Below are positions 9,511 to 17,582 of a stretch of DNA of 44,659 nucleotides, piece by piece (the first letter of the stretch is position 1; each line of letters begins with the position of its first letter). Position numbers and translations under genes: made by a program. This stretch comes from Burkholderiales bacterium. GTDB lineage: Bacteria > Pseudomonadota > Gammaproteobacteria > Burkholderiales > Burkholderiaceae_C. The notes under the pieces were generated by a model. The model did not search any database and was not told the DNA's origin. It was given only the letters and a program-made list of their open reading frames with translations. The DNA is taken from NCBI GenBank assembly GCA_016191995.1, contig JACPVA010000008.1, positions 1 through 44,659 on the forward strand, read 5' to 3'.

Positions 9511-10941
9511 TCATTTCTTGATGCTGATCACCTGCGGCTGCGTCACCGCCTTGAGCCCGTCGACGCCGAACTCGACCCCCCAGCCCGATCCCTTGGTGCC
9601 GCCGAACGGCACCATCGGGTGGATCATCCCGTGCTGGTTGATCCAGACCGTGCCGGCCTGGATGCGCGACGCCACCTCGCGCGCGCGCTGCAGGTCGGTC
9701 GACCAGACCGACGCCCCGAGACCGACGTCGAGCCGGTTCGCGCGCGCCACGGCGTCGTCGACATCGCGGTAGCGGATCACCGGCAGCACCGGGCCGAACT
9801 GCTCCTCGTCGACCAGCGGCGCGCCGTCGTCGATCCCGGTGACGATCGTCAGCGGGTAGAAGTTGCCGGGGCCGTCGGCCGGCCGGCCGCCGCAGACGAT
9901 GGTGGCGCCGTCGGCACGCGCGCGCTCGACCAGGCGCGAGACCTTGTCGAACTGCATGCGGTTCTGGATCGGGCCCATCACGGTGCCGTCCTGCATGCCG
10001 TCACCCATCGGCATCGCCTCGGCCAGCCCCTTCAGCTCGGCGACGACGGCGTCGTGCAGGCTGTCGGGCACATACAGCCGCTTGGCGCAGGCGCAGGTCT
10101 GCCCCATGTTGAGGAAGGCGCCCCAGAACAGGCCCATCGCGATCGCCTTCGGGTCGGCGTCGGGCAGCACGATCGCGGCATCGTTGCCGCCCAGCTCCAT
10201 CGTCGTCGGTGTCAGGTTCTTGGCCGCCGCGGCGGCGATCTTCGCGCCGGTGGCCCCGGATCCGGTGAACATGATCTTGTCGACGCGCGGGTCCTCGACC
10301 AGCCGCGCGCCGACCTCGCCCGGCCCGCTGACGGTGTTGAGCACGCCCGGCGGCAGCACCTCGGCGATCAGCCGCACCATCTCGAGCGTGCCGATGCTGG
10401 TGTACTCCGACGGCTTGATGACGACCGTGTTGCCGGCGCGCAGCGACGGCACGATCTGCCAGATCGCGATCAGCAGCGGCCAGTTCCACGGCGCGATCGC
10501 CGCGATCACGCCGTAGGGCTTGCGGTGCACCTCGTCGCGCCGCGTCTCGTCCTCGAACGCGAGGTCGACCGGCAGGTCCAGGCTCGCCGGCACCTGGGTC
10601 CAGACCTCGCAGCCCCAGGCCTCGAAGCGCGCGCCCGGCACCTGGTCCGGCCCGACGCCGCCGAGCGGCTTGCCCTGCTCGCGCGTGACCCAGGTCGCCA
10701 GCGTCTCGGCGTTGGCCTTGATCGCCTCGGCGACCTTCATCATCAGCGCCTTGCGCTCGGCGTCGGGGCGCGCGGCCCAGGCCGGCTGCGCCGCCTTCGC
10801 CGTCGCGACCGCCTGCGCGACCTGCTCGGGGGTCGAGTGCGGGACCAGCCCGAGCACCTCGCCGGTGGCGGGGTTGCGCGACTCGAACGTGCGGTCGGAC
10901 ACGACGGCGCGGCCGTCGACGGTATTGGCGTAGGTCTTCAT
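9511..10941 (-). CDS. NAD(P)-dependent aldehyde dehydrogenase
   Basis: This 476-residue class I/II-like aldehyde dehydrogenase oxidises an aldehyde to its acid with NAD(P)+ in the cytoplasm. The visible signatures are the cofactor-binding APWNWPL segment, the glycine motif FTGSGATG, general base Glu249 in MELGGND, and the catalytic Cys283 in GQTCAC. The MKTYANTV start is chosen because GGAGA lies at the right distance and the coding matches the usual length; the frame stays open upstream but that extension is not protein-like. It is transcribed divergently from a LuxR-type regulator across a 284-base spacer. The closest functional types are aldehyde or succinate-semialdehyde dehydrogenases. 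The substrate is undetermined. Confidence 0.93.
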   Translation of the reverse strand: MKTYANTVDGRAVVSDRTFESRNPATGEVLGLVPHSTPEQVAQAVATAKAAQPAWAARPDAERKALMMKVAEAIKANAETLATWVTREQGKPLGGVGPDQVPGARFEAWGCEVWTQVPASLDLPVDLAFEDETRRDEVHRKPYGVIAAIAPWNWPLLIAIWQIVPSLRAGNTVVIKPSEYTSIGTLEMVRLIAEVLPPGVLNTVSGPGEVGARLVEDPRVDKIMFTGSGATGAKIAAAAAKNLTPTTMELGGNDAAIVLPDADPKAIAMGLFWGAFLNMGQTCACAKRLYVPDSLHDAVVAELKGLAEAMPMGDGMQDGTVMGPIQNRMQFDKVSRLVERARADGATIVCGGRPADGPGNFYPLTIVTGIDDGAPLVDEEQFGPVLPVIRYRDVDDAVARANRLDVGLGASVWSTDLQRAREVASRIQAGTVWINQHGMIHPMVPFGGTKGSGWGVEFGVDGLKAVTQPQVISIKK

Positions 10942-11043
10942 CGGGGTCTCCTGGGCGGTGGTCGGGTCGATGCGCGCGCGCCATGTCGTCGCGGTACGCA
11001 CACAGCGGCGCGAGTCTGGCGGCGGCGGCGCCGGCGTTCCATC

Positions 11044-11055
11044 GCGAACATTCGC
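11044..11055. promoter_or_regulatory. Small palindrome in the ALDH/LuxR divergent region
   Basis: GCGAACATTCGC is a 12-base inverted repeat with 5-base arms and a 2-base spacer, midway between the divergent aldehyde dehydrogenase and LuxR genes. It is a possible regulator binding site, but 12-base palindromes are expected by chance in GC-rich DNA. I saw no convincing -10/-35 pair in the rest of 10942-11225. Confidence 0.2.
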
Positions 11056-11225
11056 ACCGGGCAAACCCGCGCTCGCGTGCGCGGCCCGACCGCGACCGCC
11101 TCTTCGACCGCTCCCGCGGCCGGACCGCGCGCCGATGGCGGGACACGCGCCAGGCGCGATGCGCGAACATCCCGATGCGGCGTGCACGGTCTTGCGGCAC
11201 ATTCGGGGTGCAGCATCGCCTCGCC

Positions 11226-12161
11226 ATGCACGACCAGCTCCTGCTCGACACCCAGCGCCGCCTGCGCCGCCGCCTGTTCGAAGGCCCGGACGCGATCGCC
11301 TGGCGCCCGGCGCGCGAGCTCGCGGCGCAGCTGCTGCTGTACCTGGACGAGCCGGCGCGCTGCTGGCAGATCGCCGCCGAGTGGCTGCGCGAGACGCTGG
11401 ATGCCGACCGCGTCGACGGCGGCTGGGGCGGCTGGGTCGGCGTCGACGGACGGTCCAGCCGCTACGTCGTGCTGGCCGAGGCGCGCCGGCCGACGCTGGC
11501 ACTGCCGTCGGTGCGCGGGGTCAGCTTCGACGCGGCCGACCCGTCGATCCGTGCCGTGTGGGCCGGCGACGGCGTGGCGGCGATCGCCGAGGTCGCGCAG
11601 GAGCGACACTTCAGCGCCAGCATGCGCGGTGCGCTGCAGGCGCTGGGCACCGCGGCCAAGCTCGCGCTGCCGGTGCGCGACGGCACGCGCCCGGTCGGGC
11701 TGATCTGCGCCGACTGGCACCGCCAGGCCCCGCGCTGGCGACCGCGGCCGTGCAACGCGCTGCCGTCGGTCGCGGCACAGCTGCTCGGCCCGGTGCTGGC
11801 GGCGAGCCAGCGGCTGGCGGTCGAGACGATCGAGATGGATGGTGCGTCGCCGCCGCCCGGCCCGGTCCTGACCGCAGCACGGGCTGGCGACGCCGGGCTG
11901 CCGGACTGGGTGCCTGCGGAGTCGAAGCCCGACGATGCGCCGAGCCTGACGAGCCCGCTGGCCGCAGCCCTGACGCCCGCCGAACGCCGCGTGGCACTGC
12001 TGGTCGCGCAGGGCCTGAGCTACAAGGAGATCGCGCGCCGGCTCGACCGCTCGCTGTCGACCGTCGACCACCAGTTGCGCAGCATCCGCACCAAGCTCGG
12101 CGTGCGCTCGACCTCGCGCCTGGTGCATCTGCTCAGCGAGCAACCATCGTCACTTCGCTGA
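11226..12161 (+). CDS. LuxR-type transcriptional regulator
   Basis: This 311-residue protein has a C-terminal LuxR/FixJ helix-turn-helix: LTPAERRVALLVAQGLSYKE, then IARRLDRSLSTVDHQLRSI and TKLGVRS, about residues 247-305. The N-terminal 200 residues look like a GAF-type sensory region (AAKLALPVRDGTRPVGLICADW), so it probably senses a small molecule rather than a phosphoryl group; no receiver aspartate motif is present. The start at 11226 is chosen because the protein-like sequence begins there; an upstream ATG at 10983 would add an arginine-rich stretch unlike a protein domain. It is divergent from the aldehyde dehydrogenase gene, which is the obvious candidate target. Confidence 0.82.
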   Translation: MHDQLLLDTQRRLRRRLFEGPDAIAWRPARELAAQLLLYLDEPARCWQIAAEWLRETLDADRVDGGWGGWVGVDGRSSRYVVLAEARRPTLALPSVRGVSFDAADPSIRAVWAGDGVAAIAEVAQERHFSASMRGALQALGTAAKLALPVRDGTRPVGLICADWHRQAPRWRPRPCNALPSVAAQLLGPVLAASQRLAVETIEMDGASPPPGPVLTAARAGDAGLPDWVPAESKPDDAPSLTSPLAAALTPAERRVALLVAQGLSYKEIARRLDRSLSTVDHQLRSIRTKLGVRSTSRLVHLLSEQPSSLR

Positions 12162-12309
12162 ACCGCGACTGCGAACCTGCGCCTCGTGGTCTCGGGTTGT
12201 GTCGCAGTCGAGCGCAGCCGACCTGCCGCCCGGTGCCGCTGCCTACGTCTTGCGGTCTTTGACGGCCTGCGCGCATGCGGCGTGCGACGACACGTGCGAG
12301 CCGAGGCCA

Positions 12310-12525
12310 GCGGGTGCCCTTCCGCTCCATGTCCCCCGCCACCGGCCTTCGGCCGCTGGCTCCTCCTTTACTTGCGCGGAAGGGCACCCGCTGCCCTCGG
12401 CGGGCAACGGCTGGGGTATTCGACGGTCGAATACCCGGGCGGTGACAGGCCAAGGTCGGCGGGTGCCCTCCCACGTAAGTAAAGGAGGAGCCGGCGGCGC
12501 AAGCCGACGGCGGGGGAGCGAGCCC
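12310..12525. repeat. Nested imperfect palindrome, REP/BIME-like
   Basis: Two inverted copies of one repeat face each other around position 12425. The centre is a perfect palindrome at 12414-12436 (arms GGGTATTCGAC and GTCGAATACCC). Perfect 16-base arms GGCTCCTCCTTTACTT (12358-12373) and its complement (12477-12492) are exactly symmetric around it, and GGGCACCCGC-type segments and CCCCCGCC-type segments further out also match. The left half is itself bounded by perfect 16-base arms at 12310-12325 and 12376-12391. It fills most of the 569-base gap between the LuxR gene and the UPF0261 gene, where no coding is evident. Confidence 0.8.
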
Positions 12526-12529
12526 GGAC

Positions 12530-12554
12530 ACAAACAGTCCTGCGGACTGTTTGT
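12530..12554. repeat. ACAAACAGTCC palindromic repeat, copy 1
   Basis: Perfect 11-base arms ACAAACAGTCC and GGACTGTTTGT flank the trinucleotide TGC. The same palindrome with ACT as its centre occurs at 21498 and 21579. The flanking GGGGGAGCGAGCCCGGACAC is shared with 21480-21499, so this is an interspersed family in the genome rather than a local terminator. The neighbouring 12555-12730 holds further GC hairpins (GCCCGGGG/CCCCGGGC near 12566-12596) but no gene. Confidence 0.85.
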
Positions 12555-12730
12555 GCCTGGCAAGCGCCCGGGGCACTGTCCCCGGGCATGGAGCGGGAGG
12601 GTGCCCGCCGGCCTTGGCACGTTGGCACGTCGAACGCCAGAACAAGCGAAGGACTGACTTCGACGAGCCTCGGCAACGTGCCGAAGGCAGCCGCAGTCGA
12701 TCAGGCTTGCAGGAGACCGGACACGCAGGC

Positions 12731-13981
12731 CTATCCGCCAGGTGAAACTCGCGCCACCCTTCCCTCCGCCGCCCAGCGGTCGAAAATCGCCAGCGCCAGG
12801 TCGACGAAGCCCTCGTCGTTGATGTGCAGATCGGGCTCGTGCAGCTCGATCGGTGCTCGCGCGTGCTCGCGCAAGGCCTGCATGAACGTAGCGTGGCCGG
12901 CCGGGTCGTGCATCGGCTCGCCCTCGCGGTCCCAGGCGTGGATGCCACGCTGCGGCAGCAGCAGCGCCACCGGGCCGCGGGCCTGCGCGAGCCTCGCGCC
13001 GATCTCGGCTGCCAGTGCGCGCTTCTCGTCGTCGGTCGCCGCCACCGACGCGATCAGCCGGTTGTGCGCGTGGTAGGCGCGGCCCTGGAAGCGCGGCGGC
13101 AGCGCGGCCCAGGTCTGGACGTCGATCATGTCGCTCGCCCCTGGGGCGACGATCTGCGGCACGCCGAGCCGCCCAGCGGCGCGCAGCCGGTCGGGCCCCG
13201 CGTGCACGACCGAGCCCTGCATCCAGTTGGCGAGCTCGGCCTGGCAGAAGTCGAAGACGGCGGCGAACTGCCCCTGCTCCAGCAGCGCCTCCAGCGCGCG
13301 CCCGCCCATACCGGTCGAGTGGAAGACGACCGGCTCGTAGCCGCGCGAAGCGAGCGCCGGCGCCAGCCGCACCATGTACGCGAGGCAGGACTTGCCGAGC
13401 GACGTGATCGCCACCCGCGGCCGCCCGGCGCGCGGCGGCTGCACGGCGCGGCAGGCGCCGACCACGGCGCCTGCGGCCTGGCTCAGCGTCGCGCGGCAGA
13501 CATCGTTGAGGCCGTACAGCCCGCCGGCCCACAGCACCATCATCAGGTCGGGCGCGAGGCGCTCGGGCGGGATCAGGTGCGAGCTGGCGACCGTCGTCAC
13601 GATCACCTTCGGCACGCCCAGCGGCAGCGCGGCGGCGACGTCCAGCGCGAGGTCGGTGCCCATCGTGCCGCCGAGCGCGATCAGGCCGTCGAGCTCGCCG
13701 CATGCATGGCGCTGGCGCGCGATCGCCGCCGCGCCGCGCGCCATCGCCGCCATCGCGGCGTTCTCGTCGCCGAGGGCCGCCAGCGCCGCCAGCGTCGTGC
13801 CGGCCGCGGCGGCGACCTCGGCATTGCCGATCTCGGGCGCATAGGGTGGCGTGCCGAGCACGCCGACATCCATCAGCGCGACGCGCGCGCCCTGCGCCTC
13901 GGCCGTGCGGCGCAAGTACGCGAGCTCCTCGGCCTTGGTGTCGGCGGTGCCGACCAGCAGCAGCGCAGGGGCGTCGCGCAT
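12731..13981 (-). CDS. UPF0261 / Tm-1-like ATP-binding domain protein
   Basis: This 416-residue cytoplasmic protein opens with LLLVGTADTKAEELAYLR, the signature of the UPF0261 family, whose N-terminal domain resembles the ATP-binding domain of the tomato mosaic resistance protein Tm-1. GGTMGTDLA and GAPGASDMIDV-like segments (here VAPGASDMIDV) support full-length membership, and the C-terminal half resembles a TIM-barrel signal-transduction fold. The start at 13981 follows the permease stop by 4 bases and has AAGGAG upstream; an ATG at 14002 is an alternative. It is the last gene of the operon that begins at 19051. No bacterial reaction is established for the family. Its company here suggests a role in metabolism of an amino compound, which is inference. 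Confidence 0.85.
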   Translation of the reverse strand: MRDAPALLLVGTADTKAEELAYLRRTAEAQGARVALMDVGVLGTPPYAPEIGNAEVAAAAGTTLAALAALGDENAAMAAMARGAAAIARQRHACGELDGLIALGGTMGTDLALDVAAALPLGVPKVIVTTVASSHLIPPERLAPDLMMVLWAGGLYGLNDVCRATLSQAAGAVVGACRAVQPPRAGRPRVAITSLGKSCLAYMVRLAPALASRGYEPVVFHSTGMGGRALEALLEQGQFAAVFDFCQAELANWMQGSVVHAGPDRLRAAGRLGVPQIVAPGASDMIDVQTWAALPPRFQGRAYHAHNRLIASVAATDDEKRALAAEIGARLAQARGPVALLLPQRGIHAWDREGEPMHDPAGHATFMQALREHARAPIELHEPDLHINDEGFVDLALAIFDRWAAEGRVARVSPGG

Positions 13982-13985
13982 GGCC

Positions 13986-15407
13986 TCACTCCTTCGTCGC
14001 ACCCGGCAGCGCCGCCAGCTCGGGCCGCTCGGGTTCGAACAGCCCGCGCTTCATCGCCAGCTTGACCCACAGCGCGCCGACGACGGCGAAGATCGCCAGC
14101 ACGATGCCGGTGTAGCTCGCGATCTGGCCCGTCATCTCGGGCGCCGGCGACGCGTTCAGGACGACCACCGCCATGCCGGCGATCGCCGCCAGCGGCAGCA
14201 GCGGGAACAGCGGCATGCGAAACGGCCGCGGCCAGTCGGGGTGGCGCCAGCGCAGCACCAGCAGCGAGACCTGCGCCATCGTGTAGGCCAGCAGCCAGGC
14301 CACCGACGCCGCGATCATCAGCGGCAGGATCGCCTCGACGCTGCCGCCCGACCACAGCAGCCCGACCAGCGGCAGCGCGGCGACGAAGGCGATCGCCGCC
14401 ACCGGCGTGCCATGGCGAGGATGCGTAGAGCGGAAGATCGGGAACACCTGCCCGTTCATCGCCATGCCCCACAGCATGCGCGGTACCGCCGCCAGCACGG
14501 TGTTGAACAGGCTCGCCGACGCAACCAGCGCCAGCGCCGCAAACCAGACCTTGGCATGCGGGCCGAAGATCGCGACCACCGCATCCAGGTGCGGTGTGGC
14601 GCTGCCGGCGAGCTGCGCGCGCGGCAGCACCGCGGCGCCGCCGAGCGCGAACAGCAGCTGGGCGACGAAGATCGCCGTCAGCCCCGTCACCATCGCGCGC
14701 GGCATGTCGCGCCGCGCGTCGCGCGCCTCGTTGACCAGCGGGGTGACGAACTCCACCCCCATGAAGATCCAGAACGCGAGCGCGACGATGCCCAGCACCA
14801 TCGTGTCCTCGGCCAGCGACGCCAGCGCCACGTCCTGCCCGACCTCGACCGCCGGCGTGCCGGCCCCGAGCAGCGCGGCCGCGCCGGTCACGAGCAGGAA
14901 GACGAGCACGATGAAGCCGAGCGCCGTCTGCACGCGCGCGAAGATGTCGGTGCCGAGCACGTTGAGCCACGCGAACAGCGCGACCAGCGCGACCGCCCAG
15001 GCGAACGGCGGCAGCGGCAGCGGCAGCGCCTGGGTGACGATCTGGTCGACCAGGATCAGCTCGGCCGGCAGCCCGAACATCGCCGGCGTGATGTAGCCGG
15101 CGAAGACGAGCAGGATCGCCGGGAAGTGCCCGAGTGCCGCCTGCGCGAAGCTCGACAGCGACCCGGCGCTGGGCAGCATCAGCGACAGCTCGGCATAGGC
15201 CAGCACGTTGGCCAGCGCGAGCGCGTAGGCGATCGCCAGCGCGGCGACAAAACCCCAGCCGGCGATGCCCAGGCCCTGCATCACCGAGACCATGCCGATC
15301 TGGGCGACGATGACGCCGATCGCGGCCGCGAACAGCGCACGAAAGCCCAGCGTGCCCGCGGGCGCGGCCGCCGATGCGGCAGCGGGTCTGGCGATGGCCT
15401 CGTTCAT
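13986..15407 (-). CDS. APC family amino acid/amine permease
   Basis: This 473-residue membrane protein has about 12 hydrophobic helices. The first, ALFAAAIGVIVAQIGMVSVM, follows a short Ala-rich cytoplasmic tail, and the helix pattern and GVEFVTPLVNEARDARRDMP loop are typical of the amino acid-polyamine-organocation superfamily. The ATG at 15407 has GAGGAGA six bases upstream; an in-frame ATG at 15434 lacks this. It lies 70 bases downstream of the aminotransferase gene and 4 bases upstream of the UPF0261 gene. It probably brings in the substrate of the aminotransferase/aldehyde dehydrogenase pair (an amino acid or amine). The exact substrate is not readable from the sequence. Confidence 0.88.
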   Translation of the reverse strand: MNEAIARPAAASAAAPAGTLGFRALFAAAIGVIVAQIGMVSVMQGLGIAGWGFVAALAIAYALALANVLAYAELSLMLPSAGSLSSFAQAALGHFPAILLVFAGYITPAMFGLPAELILVDQIVTQALPLPLPPFAWAVALVALFAWLNVLGTDIFARVQTALGFIVLVFLLVTGAAALLGAGTPAVEVGQDVALASLAEDTMVLGIVALAFWIFMGVEFVTPLVNEARDARRDMPRAMVTGLTAIFVAQLLFALGGAAVLPRAQLAGSATPHLDAVVAIFGPHAKVWFAALALVASASLFNTVLAAVPRMLWGMAMNGQVFPIFRSTHPRHGTPVAAIAFVAALPLVGLLWSGGSVEAILPLMIAASVAWLLAYTMAQVSLLVLRWRHPDWPRPFRMPLFPLLPLAAIAGMAVVVLNASPAPEMTGQIASYTGIVLAIFAVVGALWVKLAMKRGLFEPERPELAALPGATKE

Positions 15408-15477
15408 GGTCGTCTCCTCGTGGTGTCGTCGCACTGCGCGCTTGTCCCCGGGCGCGGGTCGCGCGCCCGCGTCGCGC

Positions 15478-16851
15478 TCAGCCGCCCTCGACCGCCGTCA
15501 GCGCGGCGTCGATCGCATCGCACAGCAGGTCGGTCTGCGCGCGCTCGATCGTCAGCGCCGGCGACAGGATGATGTTGGCACCCGAGGTGCGCAGCATCGC
15601 GCCGCGCCGGTAGGCCTCGCGCGCGACCTGCGTCACCTCCTTGGCGCCGCGCGGCAGCGGCGCCTTGGTCGCGCGGTCGGCGACCAGCTCCAGGCAGGCC
15701 ATCAGCCCGATGCCGCGCACGTCGCCGACGAGGCGGTGGCGCGCGCCGATCTCGCGCAGCCGCCCGTTCAGGTACGCGCCCTCGCGCGCCGCGGCGCCGA
15801 CGATGTCCTCGCGCTGCAGGATGTCCAGCGTGGCCAGCGCCGCCGCCGCCGCGACCGGGTGCGCGCTGTAGGTGTAGCCGTGCGAGACCGAGCCGAAGGT
15901 GGCGTCGCCGGCCGCGACCGCGTCGGCCACACGGGTCGAGACCGCGGTCGCGCCGAGCGGCACGTAGCCCGACGAGATGCCCTTGGCCAGGCACCACATG
16001 TCGGCCTGCACGCCCCACATCCGGGTGCCGAACATCTCGCCGGTGCGGCCGAATCCGGTCACGACCTCGTCGGCGATCAGCAGCACCTCGTACTTGTCGC
16101 ACACCGCGCGCACGCGCGGCCAGTAGCTCGCCGGCGGCACGATGACGCCGCCGGCGCCCTGCACCGGCTCGGCGATGAAGGCCGCGACCGTGTCGGGGCC
16201 CTGGAAGACGATCTCGCGCTCGAGCAGCTCGGCGCAGATACGCGCCAGCTCCTCCGGGTCGTCGCTGTAGGGGTTGCGGTACAGCCAGGGCGTGTCGACG
16301 TGGAAGCAGCCCGGCAGCAGCGGCTCGTAGGCGCGGCGGAAGCTGGTGTTGCCGTTGACGCTCATGCCGCCGAAGTGCACGCCGTGGTAACCCTGGCGCA
16401 GCGCGATGAACTTCGTGCGGTCGCGCTGGCCGCGGCACTTCCAGTACTGGCGCGCGATCTTCAGCGCGCCCTCGACCGCATCCGATCCGCCGTTGCTGAA
16501 CACGACCGCCGCGACGCCGTCGCCGGCCATCAGCGTCACCAGCCGCTCGGCGAGCTCGATCGCGCGCGGGTGCGTGGTGCCGCGGAAGATGTTGTAGAAG
16601 GCCAGCTCGTCGAGCTGCTCGACGATGGCGTCGCGGATCTCGCGCCGGCCGAAGCCGAGGTTGGCGCTCCACAGCCCGCCGACGCCGTCGACCAGCCGGT
16701 GGCCGTCGACGTCCCAGATCCAGCTGCCCTCGCCGCGCACGATGATGTCGGGCGGCTGATCGAGCATCGCCTGCGGGTGCGCCATCGGGTGCCACAGGTG
16801 GCGCGCGTTGGCCGCCTTCAGCGCCTGCGGATCGAACTTGCGGTGCGTCAT
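15478..16851 (-). CDS. Class III omega-aminotransferase (PLP)
   Basis: This 457-residue fold-type I enzyme transfers an amino group from a terminal amine or beta/omega-amino acid to a keto acid, giving an aldehyde or keto product. Signatures are HLWHPMAHP near the N-terminus, the SNGGSDAVEGALKIAR cofactor phosphate region, IADEVVTGFGRTG with the PLP-nitrogen aspartate, and the Schiff-base Lys290 in CLAKGISSGYVPLGA. The family includes beta-alanine:pyruvate and putrescine aminotransferases. The ATG overlaps the HAD gene stop (ATGA). With an aldehyde dehydrogenase and a permease in the same operon the likely pathway is uptake, transamination to a semialdehyde and oxidation to an acid. Confidence 0.92.
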   Translation of the reverse strand: MTHRKFDPQALKAANARHLWHPMAHPQAMLDQPPDIIVRGEGSWIWDVDGHRLVDGVGGLWSANLGFGRREIRDAIVEQLDELAFYNIFRGTTHPRAIELAERLVTLMAGDGVAAVVFSNGGSDAVEGALKIARQYWKCRGQRDRTKFIALRQGYHGVHFGGMSVNGNTSFRRAYEPLLPGCFHVDTPWLYRNPYSDDPEELARICAELLEREIVFQGPDTVAAFIAEPVQGAGGVIVPPASYWPRVRAVCDKYEVLLIADEVVTGFGRTGEMFGTRMWGVQADMWCLAKGISSGYVPLGATAVSTRVADAVAAGDATFGSVSHGYTYSAHPVAAAAALATLDILQREDIVGAAAREGAYLNGRLREIGARHRLVGDVRGIGLMACLELVADRATKAPLPRGAKEVTQVAREAYRRGAMLRTSGANIILSPALTIERAQTDLLCDAIDAALTAVEGG

Positions 16852-17582
16852 CGCCACTCCTCGCACGGCAGAGCGAGCCGCGCCGCGACCGCCGCCACGT
16901 TGCCGGGCACGTCGCGCAGGTCGAAGAACTGCACCTGCATGCCGGCGTCGACCGCGCCGGCGATATTGCGGAACTGGTCGTCGACGAACAGGATCTGCGC
17001 CGCCGGCAGCGCCAGCCGCTCGGCCGCCAGCGCATAGGCGCGCGGATCCGGCTTGAGGATTCCGGTGTGCGTCGCGTCGACGACCGCGTCCAGCCCGCGC
17101 AGCACGTCCATGCGTTCGAGGAAGGCGGTGCCGTAGAACAGCTCGAGCTCGTTGGACAGGATCCCGACGCGCAGCCCGGCGGCGCGTGCCGCGCCGATCA
17201 GCCGCGCCACCAGCGGCCGCACGGTGTGCACGGGGTCGGTGTGGCGAACCCGCGCCAGCATCGCCCGCGTATCCCAGCCACGCTCGCCGACCGCCTCGCC
17301 GACCTCGCGCGCCCGGATCGCCCAGTAGTCGCGCTCGCTGATCTCCTGGCGCAGCATCGACTGCCACAGCGGGTCGTTCGACGGGTCCAGCGGGCCGAGC
17401 CAGGTCAGCGTGCCGCGCGGCAGGCGCAGGAGCTGCTCGGTCTGGCGGTGGCACTCGAACAGCGAGACGCTGATCACGGCGCCGAAGTCGAGCAGCAGGC
17501 CGCGCACGGGGGTGCGCAGCGACGGCGCCGCCTCCGCGCCCGCGGCGGCGGCACGGCGGGCCTGCACGTCCTCGAACCTCAT
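16848..17582 (-). CDS. HAD superfamily hydrolase
   Basis: This 244-residue protein of the haloacid dehalogenase superfamily (subfamily IA-like) shows motif I LLLDFGAVIS with the nucleophile Asp, motif II ILSNE, motif III Lys in ILKPDPRAYALA, and motif IV FVDDQFRN. A helical cap lies between motifs I and II. As in YihX-type members, the second aspartate of motif I is replaced by glycine. It overlaps both the upstream aldehyde dehydrogenase (ATGA) and the downstream aminotransferase (ATGA), so translation of the three is probably coupled. Phosphatase activity is likely for the family; the substrate and its place in the pathway are unknown. Confidence 0.85.
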   Translation of the reverse strand: MRFEDVQARRAAAAGAEAAPSLRTPVRGLLLDFGAVISVSLFECHRQTEQLLRLPRGTLTWLGPLDPSNDPLWQSMLRQEISERDYWAIRAREVGEAVGERGWDTRAMLARVRHTDPVHTVRPLVARLIGAARAAGLRVGILSNELELFYGTAFLERMDVLRGLDAVVDATHTGILKPDPRAYALAAERLALPAAQILFVDDQFRNIAGAVDAGMQVQFFDLRDVPGNVAAVAARLALPCEEWR

